The notes beneath the pieces were generated by a model. That model saw nothing but the letters and a program-made list of their open reading frames with translations, did no database searches and was not told the origin of the DNA. Source: Acidobacteria bacterium UBA823 (GTDB lineage: Bacteria; Acidobacteriota; Vicinamibacteria; Vicinamibacterales; UBA823). From it: DNA of 53,529 nucleotides. Shown piece after piece: positions 8,728-15,405 of this stretch (position 1 is the first letter of the stretch; each line of letters opens with the position of its first letter). Made by a program: the position numbers and the translations under genes. The stretch lies in NCBI GenBank assembly GCA_002296225.1, contig DBHR01000043.1:1-53529 (forward strand). The letters are read 5' to 3'.

Positions 8728-8955
8728 CTAAGGCTCGTCCTCAGGATGTTCATGCTCAGGCCGCTGCAGCCCCAGCTTCCCCAGCACCTTCGCTCCCCAG
8801 ACCAGCGCTAGGCACCCGGCGAATCCGATCACCAGCTCAAACCCCGCCACGCCGTGCCACCACCCGCCATGCACCTCGTCGACGATAGTAACTTCAGCAG
8901 CCAGCATGCCAGCTGCGACCACCATCATCGCGGTGATCAGTCGAGACGTCGTCAT
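8728..8955 (-). CDS. Small two-helix membrane protein within the Mrp operon
   Basis: A 75-residue protein starting at ATG 8955, which overlaps the stop of the preceding antiporter subunit in an ATGA. A longer open frame runs upstream but lies inside the preceding gene, so the overlap start is preferred. It has a helix near residues 6-25, a short periplasmic-looking loop with WWHGVAGFE, a second helix (about 37-57), and a charged tail ending QRPEHEHPEDEP. Similar small proteins with an xFE/AxxGFxGC-like segment and an LGKxxLQxPE tail occur next to antiporter subunits in other bacteria, as I recall the family. It is likely an accessory or assembly subunit; function is unproven. Confidence 0.75.
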   Translation of the reverse strand: MTTSRLITAMMVVAAGMLAAEVTIVDEVHGGWWHGVAGFELVIGFAGCLALVWGAKVLGKLGLQRPEHEHPEDEP

Positions 8956-10436
8956 TGCGGCACCCCTCCGCCGGCTACGATGCTCTCGGCCGCGAGGCGG
9001 GCCAAGGTAAAGAAGTGGAACCCAAGGTCCGGCGCGACCCCGAGGCACAGCGCCGCGGCCCCGGTAACGCCCAGAGGAAATACCATCGGCCACCCGGCCT
9101 CACGCACCTGGCCGGACGGCGCTTTGAAAAACGCGTCGTAAATAATCGGGAAGAAATAGGCGACGTTAAAGAGACCGCTTGTCACGAGAACACCGACCAG
9201 CACCACGTGACCGGCCTCCAGTGCGCCCACACCGAGATTCCACTTCGCGATGAAACCGGCCAGCAGCGGCACGCCGGCCAGTCCGCACGCACCAAGGGCA
9301 AACGCGGTCATCGTCATCGGCATCTGCCGACCGAGTCCGTCGAGACCCCGCACGCCGTCGCGATGCGCCTCCGTGTGCAGCGCGCCCGCAGAAAAGAACA
9401 TAGCGATCTTCATGAACCCGTGGCCCGCAAAGTGGAACATCGCGCCGGTCAACGCCGCCACTGACCCCACCGCGGCGCCGAGCACGATGTAGGAGAGCTG
9501 GCCGATAGTGGAGTAGGCCAGTCGGCGTTTAAGATTGTCTTCACCAAGCGCCCGGACCGAAGCGACCAGGATCGTTGCCGCCGCGATGAGCATCAACGCG
9601 ATGTCGGCGCCGGTTGCACGGAGAGTGTCAACGCCAAACACGTAACCCACGATCCGCACGACGCCAAAGGCGCCCGCCTTCACGACGGCCACCGCGTGCA
9701 GTAGTGCACTCACCGGTGTCGGCGCCACCATTGCTGCAGGCAACCATCCGTGTAGCGGCATAATCGCCGCCTTAACGCCGCAACCGGCGATAAAGAGTGC
9801 GAAGAGTATCCCGAGCGTTGCGGTTGACGCCCGACCGGCGAGGAACCCACCCGGCGTGAACTCAGCGCCTGGTGCGATGCTCTGCGCCCACACAATCGCG
9901 ACGAGCAGCACCTGGCCAGCACCCAACGTATACACGAGATACCGGCGGCCCGCGCCCAGCGCCTCGGGCGTGCGGGCGTGCACGACGAGCGGATAGGTCG
10001 CCAGCGTTAACACCTCGTAGCACACGAAGAAGGTAAGGAGGTTGGCTGCGAATGCGATCCCAACCGTTGCCGACAAACAGGCCGCAAAGCTTACGTAATA
10101 CGATGTCTGGTGAGTCGACGCGGTAGCTCGGAGATAGCCGAGCGAGTAGACCGAGGTCAGCAGCCAGAGACTCGATGCCGTGAGCGCGAAGAGCAGCCCG
10201 AACGCGTCGACCCGAAGATGCAGCGACAGCCCCGCCACGAGCGGTAGAGTCGCACCTTCGATCACCTGCCCGGCGAGAACGGCTGGCAGCATTGAGGCAA
10301 CGAGCGCGAGCTTTAATGCCGCAGCGGTAAAGGTAATGGTCTCGCGGACGGTCGGCCGCCGGTCAAACAGCGGCAGCAGCACCACAGCGAGCAACGAAAC
10401 GAGTACGGCGGCGAGCGGACGAGAGGCTAGATCCAT
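8952..10436 (-). CDS. Second MrpD-like proton-conducting subunit
   Basis: A 494-residue polytopic membrane protein of the NuoM/NuoN/MrpD family. Key residues of the ion path are present: Glu in CYEVLTLATYPLV, Lys in GVKAAIMPLHGWLP, and Lys in the following helix (AVVKAGAFG). It begins directly after the stop of mrpD (TAAATG) and its own stop overlaps the start of the small membrane protein. Together with mrpD it gives two subunits that look competent for ion translocation. Confidence 0.9.
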   Translation of the reverse strand: MDLASRPLAAVLVSLLAVVLLPLFDRRPTVRETITFTAAALKLALVASMLPAVLAGQVIEGATLPLVAGLSLHLRVDAFGLLFALTASSLWLLTSVYSLGYLRATASTHQTSYYVSFAACLSATVGIAFAANLLTFFVCYEVLTLATYPLVVHARTPEALGAGRRYLVYTLGAGQVLLVAIVWAQSIAPGAEFTPGGFLAGRASTATLGILFALFIAGCGVKAAIMPLHGWLPAAMVAPTPVSALLHAVAVVKAGAFGVVRIVGYVFGVDTLRATGADIALMLIAAATILVASVRALGEDNLKRRLAYSTIGQLSYIVLGAAVGSVAALTGAMFHFAGHGFMKIAMFFSAGALHTEAHRDGVRGLDGLGRQMPMTMTAFALGACGLAGVPLLAGFIAKWNLGVGALEAGHVVLVGVLVTSGLFNVAYFFPIIYDAFFKAPSGQVREAGWPMVFPLGVTGAAALCLGVAPDLGFHFFTLARLAAESIVAGGGVPQ

Positions 10437-11906
10437 TTACGAAACGGTAGCCGGCAGCGCGCGTTGGATTACATGGGTGATAAGCGGCTGCTGGAACAAG
10501 CCCAGTAAGAGCCCCGCCGCCGCGAGGACCAGGACTGGGCCGAGCATCCCGGCAGGCAGCTCGCGCGACTCAGTGGCCACCAGTCTGTCATCGCTTACGA
10601 CGAACGTGCGCTCGAGAACCCGGAAGAAGTAGACGGCACTCAGCCCGCTGCTCACCACGAGCGCAGCCACCCCCGGCCACGCCCGCGCCTCGAATGCACC
10701 GAGCAAGAGGTACCACTTACTAAAGAAGCCGACGGTTGGCGGCAGGCCGACCATCGATACAGCGGCCACGGCAAAGGCCAACATGCTTAGGGGCATCCGC
10801 CGGCCCATGCCGACGAAGCTAGCTACGCTTGAGAAGCCGGTGCGCCAACGTACGCCGCCCGCCACGAGAAACAGACAGCTCTTCATCACGGCATGGTTCA
10901 GCACGTGGAAGAGCGCGCCGACGAGCGCAATCGGGGAACCGATTGAGAAACCGAGGACGATATAGCCCATCTGGCCGACACTAGAGTAGGCGAGCATCCG
11001 ACGGATGTCGGTCTGCGCCAGCGCCAGCCAGGACCCCGCAAGAATCGCTAACACGCCCACCCCCCCGAGAAACACGAGCGCGCTGGCGGCCACCGGAGTG
11101 CCGCCAAGGACGAAGTAAAGCACCCGGAAGATGGCATAGGCACTCACCTTTGTCATGGCCGCAGCCACGAATCCGGTAACCGGCGGCGGGGCATAGGTAT
11201 AGACGTCGGGTTGCCAACCGTGAAACGGGAAGACTGCGGCCTTGATGGCCAGGCCGACGACGATTAGGCCGATCCCTACGGCCATGGCCGGTGACTCGCC
11301 GACGCCGGACAAACGTTCCGTGAGGTCGGCCATGTTCAGCGTGCCCGTCAACGCGTAAAAATAGCCGGTGCCCAATAGGTAACATGACGATCCTACCGTG
11401 CCGATGAGCAGGTAGCGGAACGTTGCCACCGTGGCGCGGTCACCACCCATGGCGAGGAGCGCGTAGGCGGCAATTGCAGAGATCTCCAGAAAGACGTAGA
11501 GATTAAAGAGGTCTCCAGTCGCCACGATTCCCAAGAGTCCAGTCACCAGCAGAAGATACAGCGAATCGAACAGGCCGATCCGACCCGGGTCAGTGGCGAG
11601 GAGGTAGGACCAAGCATAGGTTGACGCAGCCAGCGCGAGAAAGCTGACAAGCACCATCATGCCGCCGCTTAGCGGGTCAACAACGTATTCAATACCCCAC
11701 GGCGGTGCCCAGCCACCGAGCTGATACCGCCACACCCCGTCGACCACGACCCGCGCGAGCACGAGGCCAGAAGCCACCAGTGCGAAGATCAGGGCGGCGA
11801 GCGTGACGGCGTGTGCAACACCCGGCGTTCGGCGGCCGAGAAGCGGCACCACGAGCGCAGCGACAAGCGGCACGACAACGATGAGAATCGGCAGGTGCGC
11901 GCTCAT
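10437..11906 (-). CDS. mrpD: Na+/H+ antiporter subunit D
   Basis: A 489-residue subunit with about 14 membrane helices, of the NuoN/MrpD family. The conserved ion-path residues are visible: Glu in VFLEISAIAAYALLA, Lys in GLAIKAAVFPFHGWQPD and Lys in AAMTKVSAYAIFR. The start ATG overlaps the mrpC stop (ATGA), indicating translational coupling. Mrp complexes exchange cytoplasmic Na+ (or K+) for protons and need all subunits for activity. Confidence 0.93.
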   Translation of the reverse strand: MSAHLPILIVVVPLVAALVVPLLGRRTPGVAHAVTLAALIFALVASGLVLARVVVDGVWRYQLGGWAPPWGIEYVVDPLSGGMMVLVSFLALAASTYAWSYLLATDPGRIGLFDSLYLLLVTGLLGIVATGDLFNLYVFLEISAIAAYALLAMGGDRATVATFRYLLIGTVGSSCYLLGTGYFYALTGTLNMADLTERLSGVGESPAMAVGIGLIVVGLAIKAAVFPFHGWQPDVYTYAPPPVTGFVAAAMTKVSAYAIFRVLYFVLGGTPVAASALVFLGGVGVLAILAGSWLALAQTDIRRMLAYSSVGQMGYIVLGFSIGSPIALVGALFHVLNHAVMKSCLFLVAGGVRWRTGFSSVASFVGMGRRMPLSMLAFAVAAVSMVGLPPTVGFFSKWYLLLGAFEARAWPGVAALVVSSGLSAVYFFRVLERTFVVSDDRLVATESRELPAGMLGPVLVLAAAGLLLGLFQQPLITHVIQRALPATVS

Positions 11907-12286
11907 TCCCGTAGCTTGTCGAGGAGGGCCGTCTCACTGAGCGTGCCGTAGCGGCGGCGAATCCGGATGAGCAAGGCGAGGGCAACACCGGTCGTGCTGA
12001 CTGACACGACGATCGCCGTCAGCATCAGGGCATGCGGAAGCGGATTAACGTAGGCAGCGACGTCGATCCCGCCGGCCTCGTCGACCACCACGGGCACCGT
12101 AGCCCCAGACTTGGCGGACAGCGCAATGAAGAACACGATGACCGCCACCTGTAGGATATTCATTGCCATCAACTTGCGTAGCAAGTGTCGGCGGGCAACG
12201 ATGCCATAGAGCCCCACCAGTAGCAGCGCCGCAGCCTGCAGGTATTGCACTGTGCCAATGCTCAGGAGTTCGGCCATCTCACCCAT
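11903..12286 (-). CDS. mrpC: Na+/H+ antiporter subunit C (NuoK-like)
   Basis: A 127-residue, three-helix protein of the NuoK/MrpC family. The second helix (KLMAMNILQVAVIVFFIAL) and the third (NPLPHALMLTAIVVSVSTTGVAL) carry the family signatures PLPHALMLTAIVV. The start overlaps the end of mrpB by eight bases; a second ATG three codons in is an alternative. It is part of the hydrophobic core next to subunit D. Confidence 0.93.
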   Translation of the reverse strand: MGEMAELLSIGTVQYLQAAALLLVGLYGIVARRHLLRKLMAMNILQVAVIVFFIALSAKSGATVPVVVDEAGGIDVAAYVNPLPHALMLTAIVVSVSTTGVALALLIRIRRRYGTLSETALLDKLRE

Positions 12287-12713
12287 CGTTCCGCGCCTCG
12301 ACCAGCGCGTCGAAAACGAGCGTAAGCACGCCCGTCACGGTTAGCGCAACGCCAATCTCAATTGCCAGACTACCGACAGCGCGAACCTCGCCGGCCTTGA
12401 GCGATAGCGGAAGTGCAGCGTAGTCAAGGAAGTTGCCACCGAAAATAGGACCGAGCAGCCCAACACCGACAAATATGCCCACCCCCGCGCATGTCAATGC
12501 CAGTGCGGTCTCGGGCGACAGGTTCCAGCCGCCGGCTCGGCCGCGGACGAGCCTAACTAGAATGACGCAGGCTGCAATGATCACGCCACCTTGAAACCCA
12601 CCGCCCGGGCTATCGTGGCCGTGCATGACGACGTAGGCACCGAACATCAAAATGAACGGCGTCATTAGCCGACTAGCGGCGTCGAGTGCCGGGCTCCCGA
12701 AAGCGAAATTCAC
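12279..12713 (-). CDS. mrpB: Na+/H+ antiporter subunit B (MnhB domain)
   Basis: The MnhB domain is clear: RLMTPFILMFGAYVVMHGHDSPGGGFQGG, the GHxSPGGGFQGG loop being its hallmark. I place the start at GTG 12713, not the upstream ATG 12758. The GTG overlaps the previous stop as GTGA and has AAGGAG at 12716-12721, though only two bases away. That gives 144 residues and four helices. In classical MrpA this kind of sequence also forms the C-terminal part of the large subunit; here it is separate. Confidence 0.9.
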   Translation of the reverse strand: MNFAFGSPALDAASRLMTPFILMFGAYVVMHGHDSPGGGFQGGVIIAACVILVRLVRGRAGGWNLSPETALALTCAGVGIFVGVGLLGPIFGGNFLDYAALPLSLKAGEVRAVGSLAIEIGVALTVTGVLTLVFDALVEARNDG

Positions 12714-12997
12714 CGCTCCTTGTCTCCACGCGATCGCGAACCGAGAATGAGCCAGCACGCCAAACCCGCCACGCAGATTACGGTTGTCTCGCCCAGCGTG
12801 TCGTAGGACCGATAGTCTGCCAGCACGCCAGTGACGAGATTGGCGGCGCCCGTTTCCTCGTGCCCAAACATGATGTAACGCGGTGAGACGTGTGTGGCCG
12901 GCGGCGATTCGGGATCGCCGACCGGCGGCAACCCACCTGCCGCTGCCACGAGAATAGCGCCCAGCGCAAGAAACGGGATGAGTGACAGCCTAACCAT
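12710..12997 (-). CDS. MbhE-like subunit (MrpA C-terminal fragment equivalent)
   Basis: A 95-residue protein with an N-terminal helix, an extracytoplasmic segment (PPVGDPESPPATHVSPRYI), the conserved ETGAANLVTGVLADYRSYDTLGE motif, and a C-terminal helix. The motif T-x-x-x-NLVTxVLxDYRxYDTLGE is typical of MbhE and of the matching part of MrpA. ATG 12997 overlaps the previous stop as TGATG; an in-frame TTG lies just before it. It presumably joins the neighbouring DUF4040 subunit to rebuild what is one polypeptide in MrpA. Confidence 0.88.
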   Translation of the reverse strand: MVRLSLIPFLALGAILVAAAGGLPPVGDPESPPATHVSPRYIMFGHEETGAANLVTGVLADYRSYDTLGETTVICVAGLACWLILGSRSRGDKER

Positions 12998-13248
12998 CAA
13001 TCGGCGCCTCGGTCGGTGCGGAAAATCGCCGTGACAAAGAAGACCGCCGTGATTGCACCACCAACGGCCGCCTCAGTTAATGCAACGTCGACCGCTCCAA
13101 GGACCGCAAAATACGTAGCCGAAAAGAAGCTGAACGTACCGAAAACAACAACGGCGGCTAGAAGGTCGCGCACCGAGAGCACCGCGACCGCGCAGGCGAT
13201 CATCAGTGTCAGAAAGACGACGGCGAGTGGTTCGAGGGACAGCGTCAC
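12997..13248 (-). CDS. DUF4040 / MbhD-like subunit
   Basis: A short three-helix protein with the MbhD/DUF4040 pattern: VRDLLAAVVVFGTFSFFSATYFAVLGAVDVALTEAAVGG, where A-x-DVALTEAAVG is the core motif. GTG 13248 overlaps the mrpG stop as GTGA, matching the coupling style of this operon; GTG 13269 would add seven residues. In MrpA this domain sits in the middle of the large subunit; here it stands alone, as in Mbh hydrogenase-type clusters. Confidence 0.87.
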   Translation of the reverse strand: MTLSLEPLAVVFLTLMIACAVAVLSVRDLLAAVVVFGTFSFFSATYFAVLGAVDVALTEAAVGGAITAVFFVTAIFRTDRGAD

Positions 13249-13547
13249 GGGGATGCCTGCCGCCGCCACGGCGCGATGCCCGCGCGATAAGCCGCTCGGC
13301 CAAGCGCGTGGGTTGCCGTCGGATTGGCCAAGACCACGAAGACCACAATCAGCAGAATCTTCGCGCTGGTAAGTGTAAAGCCGGCGCGCAGCGCCAGGGC
13401 GCCGACGCTCAGTGCCACGCCCAGCGTGTCGGATTTGCCTAACGCGTGCAACCGCGAATAGAAGTCCGGCAGCCGAAGCACACCCACCACACCAGCCGCG
13501 ATGAAAAACAGCCCTAAGAGCAACACGAGATCAGCAACGGCAGTCAC
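13245..13547 (-). CDS. mrpG: Na+/H+ antiporter subunit G
   Basis: A 100-residue, three-helix MnhG/PhaG family protein. The N-terminal GLFFIAAGVVGVLRLPDFYSRLHALGKSDTLG contains the family signature LRLPDxYxRLHAxxKxxTLG. The C-terminal helix is followed by NPTATHALGRAAYRAG. ATG 13547 overlaps the mrpF stop (ATGA). It is essential for Mrp assembly in studied systems. Confidence 0.94.
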   Translation of the reverse strand: MTAVADLVLLLGLFFIAAGVVGVLRLPDFYSRLHALGKSDTLGVALSVGALALRAGFTLTSAKILLIVVFVVLANPTATHALGRAAYRAGIAPWRRQASP

Positions 13548-13816
13548 GGCTGATCGGCTCTCCTGGTCTCAAAGTACTTCGCCAGCGCGAGCGTACCCAC
13601 GAAGCTAATCAGCGTATACGAGAGCGTGATGTCGACGAAGACCTCCACTCGATCCGTCAGGAATCCGAGCACCAGTAAGAACACAATGGTCTTGGTCGAA
13701 ATGAGCCCTAAGCCGGTGAGCCGATCAAAGACCGTCGGCCCCGCAAGCACCCGGTAGAGTGAGAACGCCATCGCCGCAGCGAGTGCGAAGGCAACGCCAA
13801 GCAACAGCGGGTTCAT
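13544..13816 (-). CDS. mrpF: Na+/H+ antiporter subunit F
   Basis: A 90-residue MnhF/PhaF family protein with three helices. The stretch YRVLAGPTVFDRLTGLGLISTKT is the family motif (RxxxGPTxxDRxxxL), and the last helix ends in ALAKYFE. The start ATG overlaps the mrpE stop (ATGA). It lies between E and G, the usual Mrp order. Confidence 0.94.
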   Translation of the reverse strand: MNPLLLGVAFALAAAMAFSLYRVLAGPTVFDRLTGLGLISTKTIVFLLVLGFLTDRVEVFVDITLSYTLISFVGTLALAKYFETRRADQP

Positions 13817-14349
13817 CGGCCAGCCTCCGGTGCCGACTCCGGGGTCGCACGCATGAACACCGCCTCAACATGCCTTACCGTGGCACCCTTTTCAAGGTCG
13901 ACCGCATTACCCGAAGTTAAGGCATGCACGAGATAGCCTTTAGCGTCGACGTCAAGCGTCACGGTCCCTGGCGTCAGGGTGATGGAATTCGCCAGCACGA
14001 GGCGAGCAAGCGTATACGGCGCCGTGTTCTCTACGCGCACTAGGCACGGGTTGATCGGCATCCGCGGGTGCAGCACGATTCGAGCCACAGAGAGATTCGC
14101 TTTGAGGACCTGCCAGGTCAGCCACGGCAGGTACACCACAAACCTAGGCCAGAACACCCCAGCTAACGGATTGGACGAAGATGGGCCGAGGGCCGGCGGC
14201 AGGCGGAGAAGCCGGCCGGTCATCAACGAAACGGCACCGGCGCATGCGGCACCGGCGAGCAGGTGAGCCGCGTCGAACCTTCCCGATAGGACGAGCCAGA
14301 AGGCAAAAAGTAGGGCGGTGAACGGCAGGCTAAGCCAGAGTTCGCGCAT
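13813..14349 (-). CDS. mrpE: Na+/H+ antiporter subunit E
   Basis: First gene of the antiporter operon. I take ATG 14349 (178 residues), giving MRELWLSLPFTALLFAFWLVLSG, the normal MnhE beginning. The frame is open further up to 14484, but that extra stretch is polar and unlike the family. The conserved cytoplasmic segment LVLANSITLTPGTVTLDVD is present. No strong ribosome site is seen. The gap back to the lipoprotein gene is about 235 bases, so a promoter for the operon may lie there; I could not pick one out confidently. Confidence 0.9.
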   Translation of the reverse strand: MRELWLSLPFTALLFAFWLVLSGRFDAAHLLAGAACAGAVSLMTGRLLRLPPALGPSSSNPLAGVFWPRFVVYLPWLTWQVLKANLSVARIVLHPRMPINPCLVRVENTAPYTLARLVLANSITLTPGTVTLDVDAKGYLVHALTSGNAVDLEKGATVRHVEAVFMRATPESAPEAGR

Positions 14350-14584
14350 CGCACCGCCACCACGCGGTCGACTTGCGTCGCGCCCGGCCCGGCCTAGATC
14401 TTCGGTCGGGGTGTGTTCTCGCATTAGTCTGTCGTCGGACGGGTCCTGCGCGGGCTGCCGAGGGGAAGTTGATGCGCCGACCACGTCTGCGAACCCGGGT
14501 AGCGTGAGGGCCGGCGCGACGCACTCGTAAACGCCGCGCCGTTTAATCGAGAACCCCGACGAGCGCTGGCGCAGCCCGCTGGGG

Positions 14585-15304
14585 TCAGCCGACTTCTTCG
14601 ATAGCCGTGATCAACCAGCGCCCGTTTAACGGTGTACCGTCGTCCCCGACAAGCTCAGCACGCTCAATCGCGACGTCGAGCGTCTGCTGGGCGTCCTGTC
14701 CGTCGGGCGTTTGCACCTGCGCAAGGATGCGGACGCGCACGGTCGCTATTTCGCCGTCATACTGCGTGACGTCGATCATGTCCGCCGCCGCCGGGTCAAA
14801 AGTGCTCCCGTCGGCCACGACGCGCTCTTCACTCAATTGGGCACGTGCCTCGGAGACATTTTGGGCATGCTGGGCCATCTCCTCACGCCACTGGGTCCAG
14901 GACTCTTGAACCGTGCGATCGGCCCGCCGCCGCAGCGTGTTGCCTTCACGCTCGGCCTCGACCACCCGTTCAATCGCCTCGAGATTCTCGTCTTGGTACA
15001 CCTGCTTGCGCTCGGAGAATTCTGTCTCGGCTGCCTGCGCTTCGCCGAGCGCTTCACCGAGCGCGCGGGCACGCATTGGCCGGCGCGTTTGCTCGGCAAC
15101 ACCCTCAACATCGAAGCTCTGGACAGTCCCCCGCTCGAGGGGGCTAAACGACGCCATCGAGATGTTGGCGAGCGTCGTATTGTCGCGCATCCGTGCCGCG
15201 CGGAAGAAGTTGGATATTAACTCCTCCTCGGGCGAGCTAGAACATCCGGCAAGAGTCCCTGCCAGAATAAAAACCGCCACCACCGTGGGTCGTGACCGAT
15301 GCAT
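14585..15304 (-). CDS. Predicted lipoprotein with coiled-coil region
   Basis: A 239-residue protein with a lipoprotein signal peptide: basic N-terminus, hydrophobic core and lipobox LAGC with Cys21 followed by SSS. The middle (about residues 75-160) is a long charged helix rich in Glu, Arg, Ala and Gln, probably coiled coil. The C-terminus (about 165-239) looks like a compact alpha/beta domain (YDGEIATVRVRILAQV, GRWLITAIEEVG). It lies about 100 bases downstream of gyrA on the same strand and upstream of the antiporter operon. I do not recognise a family and assign no function beyond membrane anchoring. Confidence 0.75.
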   Translation of the reverse strand: MHRSRPTVVAVFILAGTLAGCSSSPEEELISNFFRAARMRDNTTLANISMASFSPLERGTVQSFDVEGVAEQTRRPMRARALGEALGEAQAAETEFSERKQVYQDENLEAIERVVEAEREGNTLRRRADRTVQESWTQWREEMAQHAQNVSEARAQLSEERVVADGSTFDPAAADMIDVTQYDGEIATVRVRILAQVQTPDGQDAQQTLDVAIERAELVGDDGTPLNGRWLITAIEEVG

Positions 15305-15405
15305 GTCGTCAGCCTCCTTCCAATGAGCGGCGTTCTCGCTCCGTAGGACCAGTCGTCGCCACTGTTGCAGCTTGAAAGATGGCCCTCTCCGTCGCGTCCG
15401 TCTAC

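Noticed and set aside
14350..14484. N-terminal extension of MrpE
   Set aside because: Polar, Arg/Pro-rich and unlike the family, which begins with a membrane helix.
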